Part shown: positions 27,112-36,461 of the stretch, one piece after another
Layout: each line of letters begins with the position of its first letter
Position numbering within the stretch: position 1 is the first letter of the stretch
Assembly: GCF_024168485.1 (NCBI RefSeq)
Contig: NZ_JALJVY010000006.1
Location: forward strand, 124,001-188,000
DNA from: Sphingobium sp. OAS761
GTDB taxonomy: Bacteria; Pseudomonadota; Alphaproteobacteria; Sphingomonadales; Sphingomonadaceae
Direction: 5' to 3'
Length of the DNA: 64,000 bases
The notes under the pieces: model-generated
What the model was told of the DNA's origin: nothing
Seen by the model: only the letters and a program-made list of their open reading frames with translations
Database searches by the model: none
Program-made: the position numbers and the translations under genes

Positions 27112-27237
27112 ACCGGGGGCTGTTCCGCCGACCCGGAACGAAACGCGTGCGGCTTTGACGCCCGTTGCCGACCCGGTTCATTGCCCTTCGCATCAGCTAG
27201 ACAGCGGCAACCGTCGCTGCAAATTCAGGAGAGTTCC

Positions 27238-28032
27238 ATGCAAACGAGCGAAGAGCTGTTCAGCAAGGCCGACATCGCGCGCGCCGATCGTCCCATCCGA
27301 CTGGGATCGCTTCTGTTCACGATGGTGGAGCCCAGGCCCGGCCATGCCGTCGCCTATAATCGCTGGTACGAGCGTGATCATTTCTACAGCGGCTGCATGA
27401 TCGGCGAATATACCGTTTCGGGCGGTCGCTACGTCGCGACCAAGGCCGAAAAGGCCAAGCGCTTCGGATCCGGCAGCATGGACCTTTCCAAGGGATCCTA
27501 TCTCGCGCTTTACTGGATATTGGACGAGCATCATCAGGACTGGGACGCCTGGGCGGTAAAGCAGGTAAACGTGCTGCACTCGACCGGCCGCATGTTCAAG
27601 GAGCGGGATCATATCCACACCAGCTTCTACAATTATGATGCGGAATATAACGCCCCGGGCAGCAGCATGCCGATCGAACTGGCGCTCGACCGCGCCTATG
27701 GCGGCCTTGCTGCCTTCATCATCGATCTCAATCCGGGGAAGACCGGCGATGACCTCGTGGCGTTTCTGAAGGCGCGAGACCTGCCCGGCGACGTTGCGCT
27801 GAGCGGGTCGCCCCTCCCCCTGGATCCGACGAGCCCGAAGGACGTGCCGGTGGAGGAGAAGGATCGCGCCGTGCTCGTGAGTTTCTCGATCGAGGATCCC
27901 AAATCGGTCTGGGAAGAGAAATATGTGCCGCTCGCCAAGGCAATCGAGGACGCCGGCATCGGCTTGATCGCCATCGCGTCGCCCTTCATTCCGACAATTC
28001 CGGGCACGGACAGTTATACCGATCAGCTTTGA
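27238..28032 (+). CDS. EthD-like / dimeric alpha-beta-barrel protein of unknown function
   Basis: The protein is 264 residues, cytoplasmic, with ATG 27238 after AGGAGAG. Two roughly repeated halves each resemble a ferredoxin-like alpha/beta barrel: an N-terminal strand LLFTMVEPRPG followed by NRWYERDHFY, and a second strand VLVSFSIED near residue 215. This organisation recalls EthD and related dimeric barrel proteins, which accompany oxygenases and isomerases in xenobiotic and steroid clusters. No catalytic residue can be assigned. It follows the SDR by 126 bases and ends at a strong terminator. Confidence 0.6.
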   Translation: MQTSEELFSKADIARADRPIRLGSLLFTMVEPRPGHAVAYNRWYERDHFYSGCMIGEYTVSGGRYVATKAEKAKRFGSGSMDLSKGSYLALYWILDEHHQDWDAWAVKQVNVLHSTGRMFKERDHIHTSFYNYDAEYNAPGSSMPIELALDRAYGGLAAFIIDLNPGKTGDDLVAFLKARDLPGDVALSGSPLPLDPTSPKDVPVEEKDRAVLVSFSIEDPKSVWEEKYVPLAKAIEDAGIGLIAIASPFIPTIPGTDSYTDQL

Positions 28033-28055
28033 CCGGATCAGGCCAGGCACGAAAA

Positions 28056-28083
28056 AGGGGGCGTTTCCGCCCCCTTCTTTTTA
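28056..28083. terminator. Bidirectional Rho-independent terminator
   Basis: AGGGGGCG (28056-28063) and CGCCCCCT (28068-28075) form a perfect 8-bp stem with loop TTTC. A T-rich tract follows on the plus strand, and an A-run (28052-28056) precedes it, so it can terminate both the EthD-like gene and the leftward Baeyer-Villiger gene ending at 28096. Confidence 0.85.
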
Positions 28084-28095
28084 CCTGCGTGTGCT

Positions 28096-30045
28096 TTATG
28101 ACAATTCCATGTCATCCTTGCGCGGGCCGCTGCATGCATTCCAGAAGTCGATCAGACGCCACGGCCACGACAGGAAATTACGCTTCTTGCTGTTGTTATA
28201 ATAGCTGTAGGCGCGCGGATGGCTCCAGATCATGTGCACCATCTGGTCGTCGACCTTGTCCTGCCACGCTTCGAACGCCATTTGGGAGGGCTCGATGGCC
28301 TTCTTCCCTTCAGCATTGATCCAGTCGAGACATTCGATCGCATAATTGACCTGCCGCTCGGAGATCAGATTCTGGCCTGCCGCGTGATTGGGCGCGCTGT
28401 TCGGCCCCACCGTGTGAAAATAATTGGGAAATCCGGGGATCAGCATGCCGAAATAGGCGCGCGGATCTTCGGTCCCCCATTCGTCACGCAGACGCTTGCC
28501 GCCCCTTCCGACGATTTCCAGATTGCCCATCATGTTGGCAACGTCGAACCCGGTCGCACAGACGAGAACGTCCAGTTCGATCTCTCGCCCATCCTTCATC
28601 TTGATGCCCTTGGGCGTGATGCATTCAATGCCCCCCTGCTCCAGATGCACATTCGACTTCAGATAGGTCGTGAAATAGGGACCGCGATCCAGGATGATCC
28701 GCTTGGAAAAAACCGGGAAGTCCGGCGTCAGCTTTTCCTTCAGGTCGGGCCGTTCCGCGAACGTCCGTTCGATATGACCCACCGCGAACTGCCGCATGGC
28801 TTCGTTTACCGCCGAAACCGACGGTGAATCCTTGGGCCATTCGGGATCAAGCAGGACGTTGGGATAAAGGCCGTCGGCAGCAAACCAATAGATCCGGAAA
28901 CGATACCATTCCAGATAGTGCGGAATATGCCGCATCGCGAATTTCACGCCATCCGTCACCAGATCCTCACCGGCCGGGCTGGGCATGACCCAGTGGCGGC
29001 TGCGCTGGAACACGAACAATTGATCGACTGTGTCGGAAACCGCCGGGATAAGCTGAGCCGCGCTCGCACCGGTGCCGATCACACCGACACGCTTGCCGGT
29101 CAGGTCGATAGACGTGTCCCAAGTCGCCGTGTGCAGGCGCGGGCCCTCGAAGCTCTCAAGACCCGGAATGTTCGGCCATTTATAGCGGTTGACGGGGCCA
29201 TGACCGTTGATGACCGCGTTGGCGCGGAGAACTTCCTCGCTCCCGTCGCGCTTGCGCACGGTGACATTCCAGACAGCGGCTTCATCATCCCAAACAAGCT
29301 TTTCGACCGCCGTGTTGAAGCGAATGTTCGGACGCAGACCGAAATCGTCCGTGACGCGCTTGAGATAGGCGAACATATCGTTCCCCTGGGGGTGGTAATT
29401 ATTCCACTCCGGATTCAAAGCGAAAGAGAAGGAATAGAAATGGCTAGGCGTGTCGACGCCGACGCCGGGATAGCGGTTTTCCCACCAGGTCCCGCCGATT
29501 TCCTCATTCTTCTCGACGATTTCCCAGTCATATCCCGCCTCGTTCAGCCGTACACCGGCGGCAAGGCCGGTCATGCCAGCGCCGATAACGAGCACCTTGA
29601 AATTGGGGTCGGCGGGCTTTCGGCCTGGCCTTTCCTTACGCGGCATTTCAGGCTTCAGCCCGATCTGGTCGTACAGAAGCGGCAGGAATTCGTCCGCCAC
29701 TTCCTCAGCCAGGCCGACACCCATCATGCGATGCATAAGGGCTTCCGACGGATCGCCCGCGGAAGCACCCGGCGTCACAAGAACGTGCAACAGCTTCTCG
29801 CGCAATTCCTGCTGCAGCTCCGCCGGGATCGATTCCGGCGGATAGGCGTATGGCGACTTGATGTGCGGCGCGAACTTGTCGAGCATCTCTTCGTCACCGG
29901 TGACATGGACATATGTCATCAGCAGCGTGTGGATTTCGCCTTCCTCGATCGCCTTCCGCAATTCGGGCGTATCATCCATGGGAAGGGTTCGCTTGCTCAA
30001 ATCCACCCGCTCGACTTGGTCAAGTTCAGCAAAATTGGCGGCCAT
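28096..30045 (-). CDS. Flavin-containing Baeyer-Villiger monooxygenase with long N-terminal extension
   Basis: A 649-residue protein with an N-terminal extension of about 145 residues as in 4-hydroxyacetophenone monooxygenases. The FAD Rossmann motif VIGAGMTGLAAG lies near residue 150, the fingerprint FEGPRLHTATW (FxGxxxHxxxW) near 298-308, and the NADPH motif VGVIGTGASA after it. Such enzymes insert oxygen next to a ketone using NADPH and O2, giving esters or lactones. It is monocistronic leftward, ending at a bidirectional terminator. The substrate is unknown; the aglycone model predicts a cyclic or aryl ketone. Confidence 0.9.
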   Translation of the reverse strand: MAANFAELDQVERVDLSKRTLPMDDTPELRKAIEEGEIHTLLMTYVHVTGDEEMLDKFAPHIKSPYAYPPESIPAELQQELREKLLHVLVTPGASAGDPSEALMHRMMGVGLAEEVADEFLPLLYDQIGLKPEMPRKERPGRKPADPNFKVLVIGAGMTGLAAGVRLNEAGYDWEIVEKNEEIGGTWWENRYPGVGVDTPSHFYSFSFALNPEWNNYHPQGNDMFAYLKRVTDDFGLRPNIRFNTAVEKLVWDDEAAVWNVTVRKRDGSEEVLRANAVINGHGPVNRYKWPNIPGLESFEGPRLHTATWDTSIDLTGKRVGVIGTGASAAQLIPAVSDTVDQLFVFQRSRHWVMPSPAGEDLVTDGVKFAMRHIPHYLEWYRFRIYWFAADGLYPNVLLDPEWPKDSPSVSAVNEAMRQFAVGHIERTFAERPDLKEKLTPDFPVFSKRIILDRGPYFTTYLKSNVHLEQGGIECITPKGIKMKDGREIELDVLVCATGFDVANMMGNLEIVGRGGKRLRDEWGTEDPRAYFGMLIPGFPNYFHTVGPNSAPNHAAGQNLISERQVNYAIECLDWINAEGKKAIEPSQMAFEAWQDKVDDQMVHMIWSHPRAYSYYNNSKKRNFLSWPWRLIDFWNACSGPRKDDMELS

Positions 30046-30219
30046 TCAGGGACTCCTCGGTTATTTGGACTTCTCTCTAGTCGCATCCGCCAATGGAATG
30101 GAGGCCATGACGGGTTGGCTCGAAAGGGTTTCCGCGACTCCGGAGTAAGTCTTTACACAGTTGCTGGGGTAGACGAAAAGATGCTTTTCATCTGATGAAG
30201 GGTGCCGGGAGCTGAACGA

Positions 30220-30831
30220 TTGACCTTTTCGATGCGTGGGCGCAGCGCGCTCCTCGTCAGCGAGTGCCAACGTGGTATCATGGAGCCCGGCATGGGTGGC
30301 TTCCCTGCGTTGATCGGGCAGGTGACAGACCGCGGCATCGTGCCCCGCATCGCCCGATTGGCCGCGCATTTTCGCGCGTTGGGCCTTCCCGTCATTCACC
30401 TGACCATCGCGCATCGACAGGATTTCGCGGACGTGCTGCCCAACAGCTTGCTAGGAACGCTGGCGCGCAAGCACCGCATGCTGGTTGCAGGAACACCCGA
30501 AGCAGACATCATTGCAGAACTGACGCCCGCCGCCAAAGACTTCGTGGTTGAACGCAGTTCCGGACTCATCGGCTTTTTAGGCACGTCGCTCGATGCGATG
30601 TTGCGACGCATGCGGATCGATTCAGTCGTCATCACCGGCGTGTCGACGAATGTTGCGGTGACCGGATGCGCCATGGTCGGCGCCGATCTGGGCTATCATG
30701 TCGTCGTAGCCGAGGACTGTATCGCCGCCAGTGATCCCGCGATCCACGACGTTATCGTCAACGAACAGCTCCGCATGATTGCACGGATCTCGACCGCGGC
30801 CGATGTCGAAGCGGCGCTCAAAACGACGTGA
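30220..30831 (+). CDS. Isochorismatase-fold protein lacking the usual catalytic cysteine
   Basis: The protein is about 203 residues with the isochorismatase/cysteine hydrolase fold. The strand ALLVSECQRGIM replaces the usual acidic Asp by Glu, and the nucleophile position normally occupied by Cys in the TGVxTNxCV motif reads TGVSTNVAV, with Ala. Thus either the reaction does not use cysteine, as in true isochorismatases, or the activity is lost. Start codons are uncertain: I favour TTG 30220 (GGGAG 8 bases upstream); GTG 30202 and ATG 30232 are in frame. It is convergent with the IclR gene, 2 bases apart. Confidence 0.65.
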   Translation: MTFSMRGRSALLVSECQRGIMEPGMGGFPALIGQVTDRGIVPRIARLAAHFRALGLPVIHLTIAHRQDFADVLPNSLLGTLARKHRMLVAGTPEADIIAELTPAAKDFVVERSSGLIGFLGTSLDAMLRRMRIDSVVITGVSTNVAVTGCAMVGADLGYHVVVAEDCIAASDPAIHDVIVNEQLRMIARISTAADVEAALKTT

Positions 30832-30833
30832 AG

Positions 30834-31682
30834 CTATTGAATGTTGCCACGCGAACTGCGACGCAGCCCATCATTATAGCGGAAGATGACTGACTGCATC
30901 GCCGACAACATGTGGCGGACGTCATTGTCATTTTCGAACAACGGATCCCCCACGACGCCTATTGCGTAGGAGGCAACGGCATGCGGCACGCGCAGCGGCA
31001 TCGCGATGGAATCGACCGGCACGCTCGGACGGCGACGGCACAGGGCGAAACCGCGCGTGCGCGTATGCGCGATGCGATCGACCAGATTCTTCATCAAGGT
31101 CGGACCCTTGGGCCCCAGCCCCAACCTCTGGGTGCGGGTGGCAAGCTGAATGATCGCCACGTTGGTCTGCTGCGACAGCATCGCGGCCGCGAAATTGGTG
31201 GCCGGGCGCCAGTTGTTATGATCGAAACAAATCATTTCATTAGGGTAGGTAGGCTGAATGTCCGGCGCGGCCGCCCATTCACCGGTCACTTCGGCCACGC
31301 TTTCCACCCAGCAGTCATTCTGCTGCGTGAGGAAGACCGTAGCGCCCGTTTCGCGTCGCAGATCTTCCATGATCTCGTTTATCCGGCCGCTGCCGAAAAA
31401 GCTGTCCTCGATCGACGTCGCACTGGCAATGATCTTGTATGAAGGCGAGTAGAGCTTCGATGCCTGATTATAGCTAAGATAGCCGGTCATCGCGAGCGTG
31501 CGGAGAATTTCATCGGCGCTCGAATTGGGAATCCCCAACGCCTCGCTGATTTCGATCGTCCTCGCCGGCACGCGCGCCCGCATAAAGAACTCCAAAACCT
31601 CCAATGTTCGCAGACAGGATTTCACGCTACCCCGCCCGCGCGATCTGCCGTCTCCCGCGCGAATGTCAGAACCCATTCCCAT
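30834..31682 (-). CDS. IclR-family transcriptional regulator
   Basis: A 282-residue protein with an N-terminal winged helix (residues about 18-75; RTIEISEALGIPNSSADEIL is the recognition region) and a C-terminal effector-binding domain. The effector domain is weakly conserved relative to typical IclR proteins, with few of the usual hydrophobic pocket motifs. It is monocistronic and read toward the isochorismatase-like gene. It may control that gene or the alpha/beta hydrolase on its other side. Confidence 0.72.
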   Translation of the reverse strand: MGMGSDIRAGDGRSRGRGSVKSCLRTLEVLEFFMRARVPARTIEISEALGIPNSSADEILRTLAMTGYLSYNQASKLYSPSYKIIASATSIEDSFFGSGRINEIMEDLRRETGATVFLTQQNDCWVESVAEVTGEWAAAPDIQPTYPNEMICFDHNNWRPATNFAAAMLSQQTNVAIIQLATRTQRLGLGPKGPTLMKNLVDRIAHTRTRGFALCRRRPSVPVDSIAMPLRVPHAVASYAIGVVGDPLFENDNDVRHMLSAMQSVIFRYNDGLRRSSRGNIQ

Positions 31683-31862
31683 CCTCCTGCACGGCGCATT
31701 CCCGCAGACGCACGTCGCCGATCGCCGTCCTTTTATGTAGACCCACCATATTCCCAGGCGGGCATTGATTCAAGCATTCCTGCCACCCGATACCGTTTAC
31801 GGCCATGCGGAAAGCGGATTTTGCCGGTCGCGGTCCATGGTGCAACCGCCTTTAGGCATTCG

Positions 31863-32783
31863 ATGGCACATATCCATACTGAGGCGAAGCGATCCCGCGC
31901 CAAGTCGCCATGCACACGGCGGCATTTCCTGAACATCCGCATGCCGCTCGCCTATACCGAATGGGCAAATGAAGGAGCTCCGATCGCGATCCTGGTCCAT
32001 GGCAACCGTGATCACAGTCGCAGCTGGGACGGGATCGCATCGGTCCTACACCGCAATCATCATGTCGTGGCCCCTGATCTGCGCGGGCATGGTGACAGCG
32101 GATGGTCTTCGGACGGCCGCTATAATTACGCCGCTTATCTATCTGATATTGACGTTCTTTTTAGGCACTTGGGCGTCACGTCCGAACAGCCGGCTTTGCT
32201 GGTCGGCCATTCCCTCGGCGCGCACGTCGCCCTGCGCTTCGCCGGCGCGCGGCCGGATCTTGTCCGCCATCTGGTGGCAATAGAGGCCGTGGGCGCGCCA
32301 CCTGCGCTCGACGCGCGTCAGTCCGCCATGACGCTCGATGCGTCTTTGCGATCCTGGTTCGACGACCGTCACGATGCCGCCGCCTCGCGCCCGCGCCTCT
32401 TTCCCTCGGTCCACGCCGCGGCGGAACGGATGCTGTCGCGGCACCCCTATCTTACCGCCGCGCAGGCCTTGCATCTGACACGTTGCGGCGTGCGACGCCG
32501 GCATGGGCAGTGGCGTTGGAAATATGATCCGCTAGTGACCGTGTGGCCTTTCCCCGAACTTGACCTGGCGGAAACCGAGTCGTTGTGGCGTCATGTCACC
32601 TGTCCGACGCTGCTGATCTATGGCGAAAAGAGCTGGCCGTCGTCGGTACCGGAGCGTCTGGTCCGGACGCTTAGCGACGTGCGCGAAATACGCCTTCGCG
32701 ACAGCGGCCACTGGCCTCAGCATGATGCGCTGCCGGAATGCCTGAGCGCGATCTGCGCCTTTCTGCACGACAGGTCGGGGTAA
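31863..32783 (+). CDS. Alpha/beta hydrolase
   Basis: The protein is about 306 residues, starting at ATG 31863. The oxyanion motif LVHGNRDHSRSW, the LRGHGDSGW segment and the nucleophile motif VGHSLGA place it in the canonical alpha/beta hydrolase family, and a GHWPQHD segment gives the catalytic His. Esterase, lactonase or C-C hydrolase activity is possible. It is convergent with the SDR gene at 32828 and divergent from the IclR gene. No signal peptide is evident. The upstream gap 31683-31862 has no visible gene. Confidence 0.8.
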   Translation: MAHIHTEAKRSRAKSPCTRRHFLNIRMPLAYTEWANEGAPIAILVHGNRDHSRSWDGIASVLHRNHHVVAPDLRGHGDSGWSSDGRYNYAAYLSDIDVLFRHLGVTSEQPALLVGHSLGAHVALRFAGARPDLVRHLVAIEAVGAPPALDARQSAMTLDASLRSWFDDRHDAAASRPRLFPSVHAAAERMLSRHPYLTAAQALHLTRCGVRRRHGQWRWKYDPLVTVWPFPELDLAETESLWRHVTCPTLLIYGEKSWPSSVPERLVRTLSDVREIRLRDSGHWPQHDALPECLSAICAFLHDRSG

Positions 32784-32827
32784 GGGGGCGTGCGGGCCAA
32801 CCGCAGGGTCGGCCAGCACGTCGATCA

Positions 32828-33634
32828 TCATTCGTTGCTGGTTTTCACCGACATGACGCGCGGATCGAAGTGATTTGCCGCCATCCAGCCGCCATCGATG
32901 CACAGCGTATGTCCGGTCACATAATCCGATAGCGGCGAAGCGAGGTAGAGCACGCCGCCGGCGATGTCCTGCGTGGTGCCCGCCCGACCGATGGGCAGAA
33001 CGCTGTCTTCCATACGCTTTTTGGATTCCGGGGTTTCGGGCAGGCGCGGCGTGCTGATGCTGCCGGGCGCGATTGCGTTGGCCCGGATGCCGTTGCGGCC
33101 CCATTCCGCTGCCATGGATTTTACGAGGTGCATCAGGCCCGCCTTTGCCGCGCCATAAGGCGCGTGCCATGGTGCACCGACGATGCCATCGCTCGACCCG
33201 ATGCAGATCAGCGATCCTTTGACCCCGCGCTTGATCATCGATTCCGCCACGGCCCGTCCAGTGACGAAGAAATAACGCAGATTGCGCGACTGGTCGAAAT
33301 CCCATTCCTCCACCGTGACATCGAGAAGCGGCTTGAACAGCGCCTGGCCGACGATGGTGACGAGAATATCGAGACCGCCAAGCTTTTCTTCCGCTTCGGC
33401 CACAGCCTTTTTCACGGCGCCTTCGTCCAAAATGTCCGCTTCGACCGGAACGCCTGCCCGACCGAGCTTGCGCACCTCGCTCGCCACCAACTCCGCGCGG
33501 TCAAGCACGCTGTCCAGCACCGCGATGTCGCACCCTGCCTGCGCCAGGATCAGAGCACTCGCTTCACCCATACCGCGGCCGCCGCCCACGATCAGCGCCT
33601 TCTTTCCTTCCAGTCCCAGCAAGGATGCGGTCAT
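32828..33634 (-). CDS. Classical short-chain dehydrogenase/reductase
   Basis: A 268-residue classical SDR: the cofactor motif IVGGGRGMGEA, an active-site Ser region (CIGSSDG), the catalytic YGAAK (Tyr and Lys spaced by three), and a substrate-loop PGSIST. It would oxidise a secondary alcohol or reduce a ketone with NAD(P)H. The start is ATG 33634 after GAGAGGAAAG; an upstream frame lacks a site. It is the last gene of the nine-gene leftward operon and may supply the ketone substrate of the operon's Baeyer-Villiger enzyme. Confidence 0.88.
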   Translation of the reverse strand: MTASLLGLEGKKALIVGGGRGMGEASALILAQAGCDIAVLDSVLDRAELVASEVRKLGRAGVPVEADILDEGAVKKAVAEAEEKLGGLDILVTIVGQALFKPLLDVTVEEWDFDQSRNLRYFFVTGRAVAESMIKRGVKGSLICIGSSDGIVGAPWHAPYGAAKAGLMHLVKSMAAEWGRNGIRANAIAPGSISTPRLPETPESKKRMEDSVLPIGRAGTTQDIAGGVLYLASPLSDYVTGHTLCIDGGWMAANHFDPRVMSVKTSNE

Positions 33635-33687
33635 TATTTTCTTTCCTCTCAATAGCTCATCGGGCGGCATATTTGCCGTGGCGGCGG

Positions 33688-35169
33688 TCAGGCCGCGTCA
33701 GCCAGAAACATCCGCTTGACGTCGTTCAGGCTGACTTTCAGCGAGGGCGTGCGCGGCAGGGCGTCGACGATCCGGATTTCCTTCGGAATGTGCGTCGCCG
33801 GCAATTCCTGCCGCAGGAAGGCGATGAGCGCATCCTGATCAATGGCACCGGCGCTGTGGCTCAATTCAACGGCGGCCACCGGTACAGCGCCCAGGCGTGT
33901 ATCGGGAATGCCAACGACCGACGCGTCGACGACTGCCGGATGACGCCGCAGTGCGTCGACGACCCGTTCGGGTAGGATCTTGAAGCCGCCGCGCACGATG
34001 GCACCGTCGAACCGGCCGCGATGGAAAACATAGCCATCCTCGTCGATCATCACGAGGTCGGTGGTGCGAACCCAATCCGGGCGAACCGAGGGACAATATA
34101 CTTCCATCAGCCCTTCCTGGCCGCGAGCCACCTCCGCCCCGTTTTCAGGATCGACCGCCTTGATCTCGACGCCCGGCATGGGCAGGCCGGTGCTGCCCCG
34201 CTTGCTGTCGCCGACCTGCGCGCGCATCTGCGGCGTCCAGCGTATGATCGTGCCGCAGAATTCCGTGGCACCCATCCCCCACAATATCGGCACGCCGAAC
34301 CGTTTTTCGAACCGGTCCTGAAGATCGGGATCGAGATAGGCCGATCCGCCCGACACGACCTCCACGCTCGACAGGGCATCGTCCGGCAGGTTTGCGTCCA
34401 TCAGCATCGCGATAGCAGTGGGGTTCAGGCCCAGCATGTCCGGTCGATGCCGTCGCAATGCATCGACCAGAGCATCGACAGAAAAGCGTTCCATCAGCAC
34501 CAGCGGCGTGTTGTTGACCGCCGCGCCCGTCAGCAGACACACGCCGCCAACCCCGCCCAGCGGCCAGATGTTGATCTGGACCGGCGGTGCCTTGCCTGAT
34601 TCCGCGCCCGGCGCGCTCATCACGGCGCGTTCCAGCAGCTTTAGCGCCATGGGAATGCGCTTGGGCGTGCCGGTTGTGCCGCTGGACAGCACTTCGATCC
34701 CGCCGTCCGCAAGCGCGTCATCGAAGCCCGTGCGGGTACAGCGTTCCAGCCCTTCGACCAGCACCGCATCCTTGTCGATGCTGCACAAGGCCAGGCCCGC
34801 GCATCCGGCCTGGGCCGCCGCGTCGCGAAAATTCGGCCAGTCCTGTTCGTCGGCCAGGATCGCCGCCGCGCCCAGACTTTCGATATTTTCCGCGATCACC
34901 GCCGCCGGGAGAAACGGATAGACGAAGCTCACCGACCGGCGGTGGGCCAACAGGCCCACTACTGCGGCGGCATGAGCCAGACGATTGCGGATGATGATGC
35001 CGACCTTCGCCGTTGGCGGACAGCCGGCAGCATCCAGTTGCGCCACGACGGCATCGCCATAGCGCGCGACGTCGCCCCAGCTTATCCAGCGGCCTTCGAA
35101 CTCGATCGCGCGGTCTTCACTATGGTCACGCAGATTGGCGCGGAGCTGGTCGATAACGTCGTGGCTCAA
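33688..35169 (-). CDS. AMP-dependent acyl-CoA ligase
   Basis: A 493-residue member of the ANL superfamily. The phosphate-binding SSGTTGTPKRIP, the ATP/adenylate motif WGMGATEF, the hinge RGRFDGAIVRGGFKI, and a C-terminal PRTPSLKVS with the probable catalytic Lys are all present, so the enzyme looks complete. It activates a carboxylic acid as the CoA thioester with ATP. It lies 12 bases upstream of the amidohydrolase stop in operon order, between that gene and the SDR, and is the entry step to the enoyl-CoA hydratase and dehydrogenase genes upstream. The acid substrate is unknown. Confidence 0.88.
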   Translation of the reverse strand: MSHDVIDQLRANLRDHSEDRAIEFEGRWISWGDVARYGDAVVAQLDAAGCPPTAKVGIIIRNRLAHAAAVVGLLAHRRSVSFVYPFLPAAVIAENIESLGAAAILADEQDWPNFRDAAAQAGCAGLALCSIDKDAVLVEGLERCTRTGFDDALADGGIEVLSSGTTGTPKRIPMALKLLERAVMSAPGAESGKAPPVQINIWPLGGVGGVCLLTGAAVNNTPLVLMERFSVDALVDALRRHRPDMLGLNPTAIAMLMDANLPDDALSSVEVVSGGSAYLDPDLQDRFEKRFGVPILWGMGATEFCGTIIRWTPQMRAQVGDSKRGSTGLPMPGVEIKAVDPENGAEVARGQEGLMEVYCPSVRPDWVRTTDLVMIDEDGYVFHRGRFDGAIVRGGFKILPERVVDALRRHPAVVDASVVGIPDTRLGAVPVAAVELSHSAGAIDQDALIAFLRQELPATHIPKEIRIVDALPRTPSLKVSLNDVKRMFLADAA

Positions 35170-35180
35170 CAGTTGCTTCC

Positions 35181-36371
35181 TCAGTTCCGCACGCCTTCGA
35201 GCAACCCCTTGAGGTTGGACGACATGACCATTTCCTTTTCAGCCATCGAATAGCTGGTCAGTTCATGCAGGAAATCGAGCGGATGCTCGGTCCCTTCGGG
35301 GTGCGGATAATCGCTGCCGAACAGGATGCGGTTGACCTGCATATGCTCCTTGAGTTCGGAAAAATCATCCTCGACGAACGGCGTGACAAAGATGTTGCGA
35401 TGGAATTGCTCGACCGGGTCTACCTTGAACTTCTGCGGCATCTGGCCATAGACGTGCTTGAGTTGCTCGATCAGCGGGATCACCCATTTCGCACCATTTT
35501 CCACGCTGACAACGCGGACGTCAGGAAAGCGATTGAACACGCCGCCGCATATGATGGCAGCCACTGTGTCGGAAATCGCCCGCTCGATAATACGCAGGCA
35601 ACTGACGAACGGATCGGATTCGAACGGCAACCATTCGGCGCCGCCGGTCCACATCTCGATCAGATTGTCATAGTCGGAATTGGAGGCGTGGATGGAAACG
35701 AAGATGCCCGCTTCCTCCACTCGCGCCCAGAAGGGATCGAAATCCTTCAGGCCCATGGAACGACCGCCGCGGTAGCCGGGGACCGGGGACGGGCGAATGC
35801 AAATGGTGCGTGCGCCCTGCTTGATCAGCCAGTCGGTCTCCGCGACCGCCCGGTCAATGTTCGCCAGCGAAACGACCGGCACGCCGAACAGACGGTTTTC
35901 GCGCGCAAAACCCCATTCCTCGCTGGTCCACTGGTTGAGCGCGTGCAACGCGTCATTCAGGAACTCATGATCATAGCTCATCCACTTTTCGATCACCGAA
36001 AAGAGGGTCGGAAACATCAGCGCGGCATGGACATTATGCCCGTCGAGCACCGCCAGGCGCTCACCGCCGGTGCGCCAGGATTCGGGGGGCGTGACCGGCT
36101 TGCCGGTCATTTCGCGCATCGTCAGACCATCCGGATTTTTGGCCTTATAATAATTGACGTGCGTGCCCGGCGCGGCGACACGCTCAAAGGTCGGGTTCGG
36201 GATATAATCGGAAATCTGCCCCTTGATCGCCAGACGCTTGCGTCCGTCGACCTGCACGAAGCGGAAATCCTTGTGCCACTTTTTGGGAAGATGACGGAAC
36301 AGCGCATCTTCCGGTTCGTAGAAATGATTGTCCGCGTCATAAACGGGGAAAGGCAGCGTCTCGGTCGTCAT
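35181..36371 (-). CDS. Amidohydrolase_2 family protein
   Basis: A 396-residue metal-dependent TIM-barrel of the amidohydrolase-2 (ACMSD-like) family, which includes decarboxylases and ring-opening hydrolases. The N-terminal metal motif is VYDADNHFYEPEDAL, an internal SIHAS histidine region is near residue 225, and C-terminal FGSDYPHPEG carries the metal Asp. It is the same length as, and clearly paralogous to, the protein at 57421-58611. It lies in the nine-gene operon between a CoA ligase and an esterase; the reaction is likely a C-C hydrolysis or decarboxylation. Confidence 0.87.
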   Translation of the reverse strand: MTTETLPFPVYDADNHFYEPEDALFRHLPKKWHKDFRFVQVDGRKRLAIKGQISDYIPNPTFERVAAPGTHVNYYKAKNPDGLTMREMTGKPVTPPESWRTGGERLAVLDGHNVHAALMFPTLFSVIEKWMSYDHEFLNDALHALNQWTSEEWGFARENRLFGVPVVSLANIDRAVAETDWLIKQGARTICIRPSPVPGYRGGRSMGLKDFDPFWARVEEAGIFVSIHASNSDYDNLIEMWTGGAEWLPFESDPFVSCLRIIERAISDTVAAIICGGVFNRFPDVRVVSVENGAKWVIPLIEQLKHVYGQMPQKFKVDPVEQFHRNIFVTPFVEDDFSELKEHMQVNRILFGSDYPHPEGTEHPLDFLHELTSYSMAEKEMVMSSNLKGLLEGVRN

Positions 36372-36461
36372 CGAACGTCTCTCGATAAAAGGGTGATCCT
36401 ATATGGCCTGCTTGTCGGGCAGCCGGGCCTTTGGGGTCAATTGGGCGGTCCGCCTTTCCGG

